Assembly (NCBI GenBank): GCA_036503775.1
Contig: DASXWH010000188.1
Span: forward strand, 1 to 64,000
Source: Ohtaekwangia sp036503775
GTDB lineage: Bacteria; Bacteroidota; Bacteroidia; Cytophagales; Cyclobacteriaceae
Direction: 5' to 3'
DNA: 64,000 nucleotides
The notes below the pieces were generated by a model. The model made no database searches. It was not told where the DNA came from and worked only from the letters and a program-made list of their open reading frames with translations. Shown here piece after piece: positions 50,642 through 58,562 of this stretch; positions within the stretch are counted from its first letter, which is position 1; every line of letters begins with the position of its first letter. Position numbers and translations under genes: made by a program.

Positions 50642-53600
50642 ATGCAAAGGTTTATTGCCCTTTTATTTTTTGTTTTTTGTCTTCAGTCTCTTTACGCCCA
50701 GGATCAGCTTTCACAGAATAAGGTTGAAAGACTTTATCAACAGGGAACAGACCTGGTGAATCATGCCAACTATGGAGCCGCCCGTGAAGCATTCACTGAA
50801 TTTTTGTCGCAGGCATCGTCAACAGATTCGCGCAGAAGCGAAGCGGAGTACTATGTGGCATTCTGTGCGCTTAACCTCAGTCATAAAGACGGGGAGAAAC
50901 TGATTGACGATTTTATTGATAATAATCCTTCCAGTCCAAAAGCATCAACGGCTTTCTATGATCTGGCTGTCTTCTTTTATGGTGAAGGTAATTACATCAA
51001 AGCATCCCAGTATTTTACAAAAGTAGATTTCCCGGCCCTTACCCAGGATCAGCAGAATCAGGGACACTTCAAATGGGGGTATAGTCTCTTCAATCAGAAA
51101 AAACTGGATGAAGCACTTGAACAATTCAATTTTGTAAAACGGCAGAGCAATGAATACACTCCAGCGGCAAATTATTATGCCGGCTTCCTGGAATATTCTA
51201 AAGGTTTGTATGACGAAGCGTTATTTGATCTGAAGCGGGCTGAAGCCAACGCATCGTATGCATCCATAGTGCCTTACCTGATTACCAATATCTACTACCG
51301 CCAGAAACGGTATGATACGGTTATTGAGTACGCAAACAGCATTAAGGGGCGGACGGATGTTTCCAATGCGGCTGATATTTCTATGCTTGTGGCAGAAGCC
51401 TATTACTTTAAAGGTGATTTCAAAAAGGCAGTTGATGCGTATCAGAAATACTTTGAGGCCAACGGAAAGCCTGAAAGCGGTCTGTTGTTCCGCGCTGGAT
51501 ATGCCAACTATGTGGCCGGAAATACTGAAAGGGGTATCGAGTATCTCGATAAGGCCGCGGCTTCAAAGGACACTGTCAGCTACTATGCATCCTATTATTT
51601 AGGAATACTTCATCTCAAAAGTGGCAATAAACCTCTGGCACTTAACTCTTTTAATTTTGCCAGGAAGAATCCTGTCGACAAGAATTTAGCAGAAGAGAGC
51701 TCCTTTCAATTTGGTAAGCTGGCCTATGATGCCGGTAAGCCAGAGCTCGCTATTACCGAGTTCGAGTATTTCCTCAAAACCTATCCGTCAAGTAATCATT
51801 CCATTGAAGTAAAGGAGTTGTTGGCGCAGGCGTACATCAATGGAAATAATTTTAATAAGGCAATAGAATACATAGAAGCTCTACCATCACGCAATCAATA
51901 TATCAATCAGGCATATCAGAAAGCGGCCTACCTCAAAGGATCGGAGCTGTTTAATAAAGAAGAGTATGCGAGTGCTGTTGAATATTTTGGTAAATCTCTG
52001 GAGTACCCAATTGATAAAGGATATGTTGCGCTGGCAAGTTTCTGGAATGGTGAAGCTTATTCCATCGGTAAGAAATACAAAGAAGCTATAACTAACTATC
52101 AGGGTGTGATCAGCAGTACAGCCGCAGAACCTGAAATTACACTGAAGACACGTTATGGGTTAGGCTATGCCCATTACAACCTGAAAGAGTATGATAAAGC
52201 GCTGTATAACTTTAAGGAGTTCACGAACAAAGCGAATAAAAATTCTCCCAACTATAATGACGCTCTCATCAGGCTGGCTGATTGCTATTATGTAAGCAAA
52301 CAATACAGTGAAGCCATAGCCACATATAATCGTGCAAAATCCGCTTCCTCTCCCGACAATGATTATGTTCTTCTTCAGACCGGTATCATAAATGGGATTC
52401 AGCGAAAGTACAGTGAAGCGCGAACTCAATTCACTGAACTGATCCGTAATTATCCCAAATCACAATACCGTGATGAAGCCATATTCCAGCGGGCACAATT
52501 TGAAATTGAACAAGGAAACTATCAACAGGCAATTGATGGGCTTTCTCAGCTGATCAATGAAGGAAACAATTCACCGTATGTCCCATACGCCTACATGCGC
52601 AGAGCGGCTTCCGCTTTTAACCTTAAACAGTACGACCGTACCGTAAGTGATTATTCGACCGTCATTCAGAATTTCCCCACACACCCCGCAGCTCAGGAGG
52701 CTTTGGTACCGCTTCAGGAAGCACTGAGTTTGTCAGGTAAGTCGGGTGATTTTGATGCGTATCTGGAGAAAGTTGAAAAGGCCAATCCCAAGAGTGAGGG
52801 CCTTGAGAATCTAAAATTTGAATCCGCAAAGAATCAATACTTCGATCAGCAGTATCAGAAATCCATTACAAGCTTCAATAGCTTTCTGGCCACCTATCCC
52901 GAAACAGCAAAGGCCAGGGAAGCACGTTTTTACATTGCAGAATCTCATTACCGGCTTCGTGATTTTGAGAAAGCGCTGCCCGTCTATACTGAGTTAGGTA
53001 ATGACATGACCTTTGAGAACAGCGGTAAAGCCATTGCACGCCTGGCCGAAATTGAATTTAAGAAAGGAAACTACGAGAGGGCGATTATAAACTACCACCG
53101 CATGGAGAAGTTAGCCACAAATAAAAAGGATCAGTACACCGCATGGTCTGGTTTGATGGAATCATTTTACCTCACAACCAAGTATGACTCAGCTGATGTT
53201 TACGCCAGAACAATTCTGGAGAGAGGTAATATCAGTGCAGGTGCACAAAACAAGGCGTCATTATATCTCGGAAAGACAGCCATGGCCAAAGGTGACTATG
53301 AAACAGCCAAGGATGAATTTCTGAATACTCTGAATGCTGCCCGTGATGAATATGGTGCTGAAGCTAAATATTTGCTGGCGAGAATATTCTTTGATCAGAA
53401 GGAACATAAGCAGTGTTATGAAACGCTGATCAGTCTGAATAGCGATTTTTCGGCATATGAAGAATGGGTGGGTAAATCCTTCCTGCTGTTGGCCGACAAC
53501 TTCATGGTGCAGGACGATGTGTTCCAGGCCCGGGCAACGCTGCAGTCTCTGATTGACCAGTTCCCGCTTCAGTCTGTAAAAGATGAAGCCCGGAAAAAAT

Positions 53601-53668
53601 TAAAGCAACTAGAACAGCTTGAACTGGAGAAGCAAAAGAAAGCTGAAGCAGATACATTGGATAATTGA
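50642..53668 (+). CDS. Large periplasmic TPR protein
   Basis: 1,008 residues from the ATG at 50642, which places a clean signal peptide first (LLFFVFCLQSLYAQ); the frame is open from 50537 but that start lies right at the predicted transcription start. The mature protein is almost wholly TPR-like helical repeats, about 20 or more, including AFYDLAVFFYGEGNYIKASQ, NDALIRLADCYYVSKQYSEA and EAKYLLARIFFDQKEHKQCY. No enzymatic motif. TPR proteins of this size with tetratrico units resemble CpoB/BamD-like envelope scaffolds. It leads the locus containing the barrel, SPOR, ExbB, ExbD and TonB genes, so a role in that machine is likely. The barrel gene starts 20 bases after its stop. Confidence 0.85.
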   Translation: MQRFIALLFFVFCLQSLYAQDQLSQNKVERLYQQGTDLVNHANYGAAREAFTEFLSQASSTDSRRSEAEYYVAFCALNLSHKDGEKLIDDFIDNNPSSPKASTAFYDLAVFFYGEGNYIKASQYFTKVDFPALTQDQQNQGHFKWGYSLFNQKKLDEALEQFNFVKRQSNEYTPAANYYAGFLEYSKGLYDEALFDLKRAEANASYASIVPYLITNIYYRQKRYDTVIEYANSIKGRTDVSNAADISMLVAEAYYFKGDFKKAVDAYQKYFEANGKPESGLLFRAGYANYVAGNTERGIEYLDKAAASKDTVSYYASYYLGILHLKSGNKPLALNSFNFARKNPVDKNLAEESSFQFGKLAYDAGKPELAITEFEYFLKTYPSSNHSIEVKELLAQAYINGNNFNKAIEYIEALPSRNQYINQAYQKAAYLKGSELFNKEEYASAVEYFGKSLEYPIDKGYVALASFWNGEAYSIGKKYKEAITNYQGVISSTAAEPEITLKTRYGLGYAHYNLKEYDKALYNFKEFTNKANKNSPNYNDALIRLADCYYVSKQYSEAIATYNRAKSASSPDNDYVLLQTGIINGIQRKYSEARTQFTELIRNYPKSQYRDEAIFQRAQFEIEQGNYQQAIDGLSQLINEGNNSPYVPYAYMRRAASAFNLKQYDRTVSDYSTVIQNFPTHPAAQEALVPLQEALSLSGKSGDFDAYLEKVEKANPKSEGLENLKFESAKNQYFDQQYQKSITSFNSFLATYPETAKAREARFYIAESHYRLRDFEKALPVYTELGNDMTFENSGKAIARLAEIEFKKGNYERAIINYHRMEKLATNKKDQYTAWSGLMESFYLTTKYDSADVYARTILERGNISAGAQNKASLYLGKTAMAKGDYETAKDEFLNTLNAARDEYGAEAKYLLARIFFDQKEHKQCYETLISLNSDFSAYEEWVGKSFLLLADNFMVQDDVFQARATLQSLIDQFPLQSVKDEARKKLKQLEQLELEKQKKAEADTLDN

Positions 53669-53688
53669 TCGTTTTATTTTTTGCGATA

Positions 53689-55383
53689 ATGAAAATGACT
53701 TTTCATAGAATAGTGAACACAGCGATGAGTAAAGTATACATCCTGACTTTTAGTTTTTGTATGACGTATGTCATGGTACAGGCTCAGGATCCTAAACAGT
53801 GGGATGGAGAAGGTGACCTGAAGCCTATTGAGGTTATCATCACAACCGAGCGTCAGATTACATTACCCAGTGCGAACCGTAATTTTGACAAGGTTCCGCC
53901 CCGCCCGGTAGAAGCGACTAAGCCGCCTTTTACCTATGACTTCAGATCGTTCAGTTTCCAGGCACCACAGGTTTCACTACCCGTCAAGCCTTTAAAATTA
54001 AAAGCCCAAAGCAAACCTACGTTATATGGAGGCTATCTGCGGGCAGGTTATGGTAACTACGCTTCGCCTTTGCTTGAGGCCTACATCAACTCGACACGGG
54101 ATAAGAACAAACTTTATGGTGCACGCTTTCATCACCGAAGTTCTGGTAAGGGGCCGGTCGATGGGAAGAATTCCGGCAGTGGATCAACAGGTATTTCTGT
54201 ATTTGGAAAATCATTCAGTGACGACCTTGCCTTGTCCGGTAATCTGAGCTATGACAACCGAACCACTCATTTTTATGGTTATCCCAGCGATGCAGAGGTC
54301 AATGAGGACTCGTTGAAACAATCGTATAAGGTATTCAAACTTTCGGGCGAGCTGACCAACGCTAAAAACTCTGACATTGCCTACAGGCTTGGGGCAGGGT
54401 TCAGCTATCTTTCCGATAAGTTCGATGCCCGGGAAACAGAAGTTAATTTACTGTTCAATTCCTCTTATGATATTGATGACGAGACACGGATTGATCTGGA
54501 CGCAGGTTACTATGGGATTACACGCAAGGACGAAGCAGTTGAAGCCAAGCCACGAAGCTTATTCACTGTATCGCCTTCCTATTCTCTGTTGGTAATGGAA
54601 AGTATAAAGCTGACTGTTGGATTGACCGCAGCTTTTGAAAATGATAGTATTGACTCCAAGAGTGCTCATCTCTACCCGAATTTCAGAGCAACGTATCCGG
54701 TAAGTCCATCGGTTGACCTGGTGGCTTCACTGACAGGTGGTATAGAGAAAGTATCTTTGCAGTCTTTAAGTAACGAAAACCTTTGGCTTGCTCCGAATGT
54801 TCCGGTATTTCATACCAACAAGACATTTGACCTGGAAGTTGGTCTGAAGGCCAGACTGGGTAACAAAGTATCTGCACAGGCCGGTCTTTCCATGGCTAAC
54901 TTAAAAAACTGGTACTCCTATGTAAATCTGCCGGAGGATCCATCGAAGTTTACAGTAGCCTATGATGAAGGGGGAGTGAAGCGCACTAACCTTTATGCTT
55001 CGCTGAGTTATGCACAGTCTGAGCTAGCCAAATTCATGGTAAGGGGAGACTACTTTGGATATAGGGCAGATGAACTGAGTGAAGTATGGCACCGGCCAAC
55101 GTACAGATTAACGGCACACGGGTCGTACAACCTGTATCAAAAGATGATCTTCAGTGCTGACCTCATTGCTCAGGGAGGTATGAAAGCTTTTGACCCTGAA
55201 ACAGGCAACGATGTCAAGCTTGATGGTGCCTTTGACCTGAATCTTAAAGGGGAGTACCTCTTCTCCGAGAGCTTCTCAGCCTTCGTTCAGTTGAACAATA
55301 TTACCTCTAATGAATACCCCTTGTTCCTGAACTACCCGGTCCGTGGCTTTCAGTTATTGGCCGGCATAACCTGGAGTTTCTGA
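53689..55383 (+). CDS. Plug-less TonB-receptor-like outer-membrane barrel
   Basis: 564 residues. Start choice is uncertain: ATGs at 53689, 53695 and 53725 all lead into the signal ending YVMVQAQ. After it comes PIEVIITTERQ, which resembles a TonB box, then a proline-rich stretch (FDKVPPRPVEATKPPF). From about residue 110 to the end there are amphipathic beta strands (GGYLRAGYGNYASPLLEAYI first, FQLLAGITWSF last), with INNITSNEYP-like turns typical of TonB-dependent receptors. No plug domain is present. With TonB, ExbB and ExbD nearby it may be the outer-membrane end of the machine. Confidence 0.8.
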   Translation: MKMTFHRIVNTAMSKVYILTFSFCMTYVMVQAQDPKQWDGEGDLKPIEVIITTERQITLPSANRNFDKVPPRPVEATKPPFTYDFRSFSFQAPQVSLPVKPLKLKAQSKPTLYGGYLRAGYGNYASPLLEAYINSTRDKNKLYGARFHHRSSGKGPVDGKNSGSGSTGISVFGKSFSDDLALSGNLSYDNRTTHFYGYPSDAEVNEDSLKQSYKVFKLSGELTNAKNSDIAYRLGAGFSYLSDKFDARETEVNLLFNSSYDIDDETRIDLDAGYYGITRKDEAVEAKPRSLFTVSPSYSLLVMESIKLTVGLTAAFENDSIDSKSAHLYPNFRATYPVSPSVDLVASLTGGIEKVSLQSLSNENLWLAPNVPVFHTNKTFDLEVGLKARLGNKVSAQAGLSMANLKNWYSYVNLPEDPSKFTVAYDEGGVKRTNLYASLSYAQSELAKFMVRGDYFGYRADELSEVWHRPTYRLTAHGSYNLYQKMIFSADLIAQGGMKAFDPETGNDVKLDGAFDLNLKGEYLFSESFSAFVQLNNITSNEYPLFLNYPVRGFQLLAGITWSF

Positions 55384-55437
55384 TGTCCTTCAGTTACCCT
55401 TTCACCAGCCCGGAACATCAATGTTAGCCTGTGAACG

Positions 55438-55468
55438 TTTGTATCCCTGAAATTTTAGCTTATTTTTG
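55438..55468 (+). promoter_or_regulatory. Promoter of the SPOR gene
   Basis: TTTG (55438-55441), a spacer of exactly 19 bases and TATTTTTG (55461-55468): an exact match to the Bacteroidota housekeeping promoter. It lies 39 bases before the ATG at 55507 and suggests that SPOR-exbB-exbD-tonB can be transcribed separately from the TPR and barrel genes. Confidence 0.72.
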
Positions 55469-55506
55469 TATGATAACCTGTTCCTTAAAACCATAATATT
55501 TAGAAC

Positions 55507-56265
55507 ATGGCCAGAAGAAAAAAGCAAAACGAAGATCAATCTCCCGACAATACCGATAACATCAACAATGAATCCGATGATAGCTTCGGACTCCCCGAAG
55601 TAGAATATGAACCGTTAAAACGTGATGAGCCTCAGTCATCAACAAGCGGAGAATCAGAATCCTCCTACGAGGAAGTAAGCAATGAACAAACTCAGGAAGA
55701 AGTCGTTCAGGAAGAACCCATAGATGAGCCTTCCTACAGACCTTCATATGAAGAAGAGGAAGAGCGGCCATCCGTGTTACCTAAAGTTCTTGTGATTGTT
55801 GTGTTACTGGCGATAGCTCTTGGAGCAGGATGGTGGTTCTTTATTGAGAGCCCTAAACGAGAGGCTGCTAAAATTGCAGAACAGGAAGCGAGAGCAAAGG
55901 CTGAACGCCTGCGCCTGGCTGAAGAGGAAAGACTTGCCGAACTGAAGCGTCAGGAAGATGAGCAGAGACGCGCTGATTCGCTGGCAAATCTTACCCCTAA
56001 AGAAGGATCTATTGAAACCCTTACCGATCGGACAAGACGTTATTATGTGGTGGTTTCCAGTGCTATCGATGATGATCTGGTCATGGATTATGCGAAGAAA
56101 CTCAGCAAGAATGGTGTGAACTGTACGATAATTCCTCCATTTGGTAAAACGAAATTCAGCCGGTTAGCAGTTGATGTTAAAGATTCGTTTGCCGATGCCC
56201 AATCTGCCGCTGATGCCCTCAAAGGCGGTGATTTTGGCAGTGAAATTTGGGTTGTGAAATATTAA
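55507..56265 (+). CDS. SPOR domain membrane protein
   Basis: 252 residues. A long acidic cytoplasmic N-terminus (about 1-92, rich in Glu, Ser and Asp), one membrane helix (VLPKVLVIVVLLAIALGAGWWFFI, about 93-115), a charged coiled coil rich in Ala/Glu/Arg (about 118-160) and a C-terminal SPOR domain (about 175-252, YYVVVSSAIDDDLVMDYAKK to SEIWVVKY). SPOR domains bind denuded peptidoglycan at septa. It shares an orientation and locus with ExbB, ExbD and TonB. A stem-loop follows its stop codon. Confidence 0.9.
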   Translation: MARRKKQNEDQSPDNTDNINNESDDSFGLPEVEYEPLKRDEPQSSTSGESESSYEEVSNEQTQEEVVQEEPIDEPSYRPSYEEEEERPSVLPKVLVIVVLLAIALGAGWWFFIESPKREAAKIAEQEARAKAERLRLAEEERLAELKRQEDEQRRADSLANLTPKEGSIETLTDRTRRYYVVVSSAIDDDLVMDYAKKLSKNGVNCTIIPPFGKTKFSRLAVDVKDSFADAQSAADALKGGDFGSEIWVVKY

Positions 56266-56294
56266 GTCAGCATAGCCGCAGCAGGCTGGCTGAC
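56266..56294 (+). promoter_or_regulatory. Stem-loop between SPOR and exbB
   Basis: GTCAGC (56266-56271) pairs with GCTGAC (56289-56294), and inner TAGCC/GGCT bases extend the stem. It begins one base after the SPOR stop and has no T-run, so it may tune 3' stability or relative expression. Confidence 0.45.
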
Positions 56295-56337
56295 GTGAAC
56301 GGAAGTAGCTGTAATATTTTTTAAACTCGCTTCTTTC

Positions 56338-56997
56338 ATGATTTTACTTCAGGTCGTAAATGACGCTGAGTCACTTTCTGACTCAGTCGTTTCCGTTGGA
56401 TTATCCGTAACCGGCATTCTGGTTATGATACCTATTGGTATTCTTTTAATCCTTGTAATTTATCTGGTAGTGGATCGCTTACAGGTGATCAGCAAGGCAA
56501 ACCAGAATCCCGATCAGTTCATGCTGAAGGTGAAAGCACTCGTTTTGAAGGGTGATATTACTAGCGCCAGAACCCTGTGCGCACAGCAGGATACCCCGGT
56601 AGCGCGGATGATAGAAAAGGGGCTATCCCGTATCGGAAGTCCATTGCGAAATATCGAGGCAGCCATCGAGAACACAGGCAGACTTCAACTCTTTAAACTC
56701 GAAAAGAATATCTCTGTACTGTCAACCGTTGCGGGTGCTGCACCACTGCTGGGATTTTTAGGAACGACATTTGGAGTGATTGAAGTATTTACGATCTCAA
56801 AAGAAAGCGGAGCATTGCTTCCGGATTTACTTTCGTCAGGTATGTACAATGCCATGATCACCACCGTGGCAGGATTGATTGTTGGCCTGATTTCCTATCT
56901 GGCATACAATTATCTGGTGGCACAGGTGAGGAGTGTGGTACACAAAATGGAGTACACCTCCATCGATTTTATTGATATGCTGCAAGAACCGCGATAA
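56338..56997 (+). CDS. ExbB/TolQ/MotA-family membrane protein lacking the channel Glu
   Basis: 219 residues with three predicted helices (about 22-46, 128-150, 166-192), as in ExbB/TolQ. The conserved threonine regions are present: LLGFLGTTFG (Thr143) and MITTVAGL (Thr175/176). In E. coli ExbB the second motif reads GIAEALIATAIGL with the proton-linked Glu176; here the matching stretch is GMYNAMITTVAGL, with Asn171 instead. The family forms pentameric stators for ExbD or TolR. It is followed by the ExbD gene after 19 bases. Confidence 0.88.
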   Translation: MILLQVVNDAESLSDSVVSVGLSVTGILVMIPIGILLILVIYLVVDRLQVISKANQNPDQFMLKVKALVLKGDITSARTLCAQQDTPVARMIEKGLSRIGSPLRNIEAAIENTGRLQLFKLEKNISVLSTVAGAAPLLGFLGTTFGVIEVFTISKESGALLPDLLSSGMYNAMITTVAGLIVGLISYLAYNYLVAQVRSVVHKMEYTSIDFIDMLQEPR

Positions 56998-57016
56998 TCA
57001 TTACGTTGTTATTGAA

Positions 57017-57409
57017 ATGAGACTAAACCCGGCAAATAAGACTGACAGTGGAATGGGCATTGTTTCAATTGCCAGTGTTGTCTTTTTATTGCTGTTCTTT
57101 TTTGTGGTCACCACTTCGTTTATAACGCCTTTTGGGATACCGCTAAAATTTCCGAAAAGTGAACAGCGGGTATCGGAGTATCTTACGCTGGCCACAGTGA
57201 CGATCACAAAAGATCTCAAATACTTTGTTGATCGTAAGGAGGTAACAAGGGGTACACTGGAGGGTGAGCTCAAAAGCAGACTCAAAGGGCAGGATGGATG
57301 GGTTGTAGTATTGATTGATCAATCTGTTCCTGCCGAACATCTGATTACGGTAGCAGATGTAATAACAAAACTGGATGCAAAAGTAATAATAGGAACAAAG
57401 CCTGAGTAA
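57017..57409 (+). CDS. ExbD/TolR-family protein lacking the channel Asp
   Basis: 130 residues from the ATG at 57017, giving a short basic N-terminus (MRLNPANKTD) and one membrane helix (about 14-36). The periplasmic domain contains LTLATVTITKDLKYFVDRKE and ends IGTKPE. In ExbD and TolR the helix begins with an essential Asp (the '-DVxLVLLIIF-' pattern); here the stretch is ASVVFLLLFFFVV, with Ser20 (AGT at 57074) in its place. The frame could be read from 56933, but that would be inside exbB. It lies between exbB and tonB, nine bases before tonB. Confidence 0.86.
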   Translation: MRLNPANKTDSGMGIVSIASVVFLLLFFFVVTTSFITPFGIPLKFPKSEQRVSEYLTLATVTITKDLKYFVDRKEVTRGTLEGELKSRLKGQDGWVVVLIDQSVPAEHLITVADVITKLDAKVIIGTKPE

Positions 57410-57418
57410 ATTAGCACT

Positions 57419-58294
57419 ATGATCACCCGGAAAAAAGAAGTAAAAAACCAACGGATAGCATTCTTGACATCAATTGGTATCCATTCACTGATACTGGTGG
57501 TGTTGTTGTTTCTGGTTGCCTGGCAGGCACCGGATCCTCCCTTAGGAGCCCTTGGCTATGGTGGAGTAGAAGTAAATCTGGGATTTGACGAACAGGGTTA
57601 TGGTGATATTCAGCCTGAAAATCTGGTGGGATCTGAAGGAACCCAGCAAGAGGAACCCGAGAAAACAAATGAAGAACCTCAACCTCAGGAACCGGAAACA
57701 AAACCTGAACAGGAGATCGTTTCAGAAGAGGAAAGTGCTGTAGCGGTGAAAGCTAAAAAGGAAGATGATAAACCGGTTGAAAAGCCAAAAGAAAAGCCGG
57801 TAGAGGTAAAGAAGGAGCCCGAGAAGAAAGTTGACCAAAATGCCACTTATAAGCCGAATACGCAAAAAACTGAATCGGATAATAAGACAACGGATGGTAA
57901 GGCTGGTAAGTCCGGAAACCATGGTGACGATAAAGGAACAACGGGTGACAAAGGCAATCCGGAAGGCTCTCTGGACGCCAAAGCATTATACGGCAAACCC
58001 GGAAGCGGTGGGGGTGATGGAGGTGGCGTATCCATGTCCGGGTTCAATGGTTTTGAGTGGCCCAAGGTGGTTACCCCTGAGTTACCCAGCAACGCATTTG
58101 GCGTTTATGAGTTCACGGTTAAAATAGATGAGCAGGGAGAAGTGATCAGCGTAACCCCATTACAACGTGGTCTGAGTCTTGAGGCGGAGAAAAAACTAAA
58201 AGATATGATTCAACGCCTTTCCTTTATCGCCAAGGGTTCAAACCTACCACCGCAGACCGAAGGGAAAATAATATTCAGAGTTGTTTCAAACTAA
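57419..58294 (+). CDS. TonB-family protein
   Basis: 291 residues. N-terminal helix (about 13-34, TSIGIHSLILVVLLFLVAW) preceded by a basic cytoplasmic stretch. A periplasmic linker rich in Glu, Pro and Lys follows (about 65-150; PKEKPVEVKKEPEKK), then a Gly/Asp-rich part (about 155-200), and a TonB C-terminal domain (about 220-291, FEFTVKIDEQ-like EFTVKIDEQGEVISVTP to KIIFRVVSN). It is expected to span the periplasm and contact an outer-membrane partner, here probably the barrel protein of the locus. The C-terminal domain lacks the YP motif of classical TonB. Confidence 0.88.
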   Translation: MITRKKEVKNQRIAFLTSIGIHSLILVVLLFLVAWQAPDPPLGALGYGGVEVNLGFDEQGYGDIQPENLVGSEGTQQEEPEKTNEEPQPQEPETKPEQEIVSEEESAVAVKAKKEDDKPVEKPKEKPVEVKKEPEKKVDQNATYKPNTQKTESDNKTTDGKAGKSGNHGDDKGTTGDKGNPEGSLDAKALYGKPGSGGGDGGGVSMSGFNGFEWPKVVTPELPSNAFGVYEFTVKIDEQGEVISVTPLQRGLSLEAEKKLKDMIQRLSFIAKGSNLPPQTEGKIIFRVVSN

Positions 58295-58302
58295 CGCAAT
58301 AC

Positions 58303-58512
58303 TTGCCTGATCAACGTTATATTCTCTTCGTTCAGGACGTGTTGATAACACTTCATGCTAATATCCGAGAACTGAAGGAACGCAGAACCTTTGCCGACCC
58401 TGAAGAGCTTACGCACATAGAAGCCAAGCTTCTGGCCTATACTGAAATGCTTGGCATTCTCAAATCAAGTGCAGATGAATTTGGTGTTGATCGTAAAGAA
58501 ATTGGTCTTTGA
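58303..58512 (+). CDS. Small hypothetical protein
   Basis: 69 residues with a TTG start at 58303; no ATG or GTG is near the front of the frame. The sequence is helical and charged (LHANIRELKERRTFADPEEL and EAKLLAYTEMLGILKSSADE) and ends EFGVDRKEIGL. I do not recognise a family. It sits eight bases after tonB and 50 bases before folC in the same direction, so it is probably expressed with them. The start codon is uncertain. Confidence 0.55.
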   Translation: MPDQRYILFVQDVLITLHANIRELKERRTFADPEELTHIEAKLLAYTEMLGILKSSADEFGVDRKEIGL

Positions 58513-58562
58513 GTTAATCATAAAGTTCAGCGAATTAACAACCAGCCCTTATCTTGCCGCGC

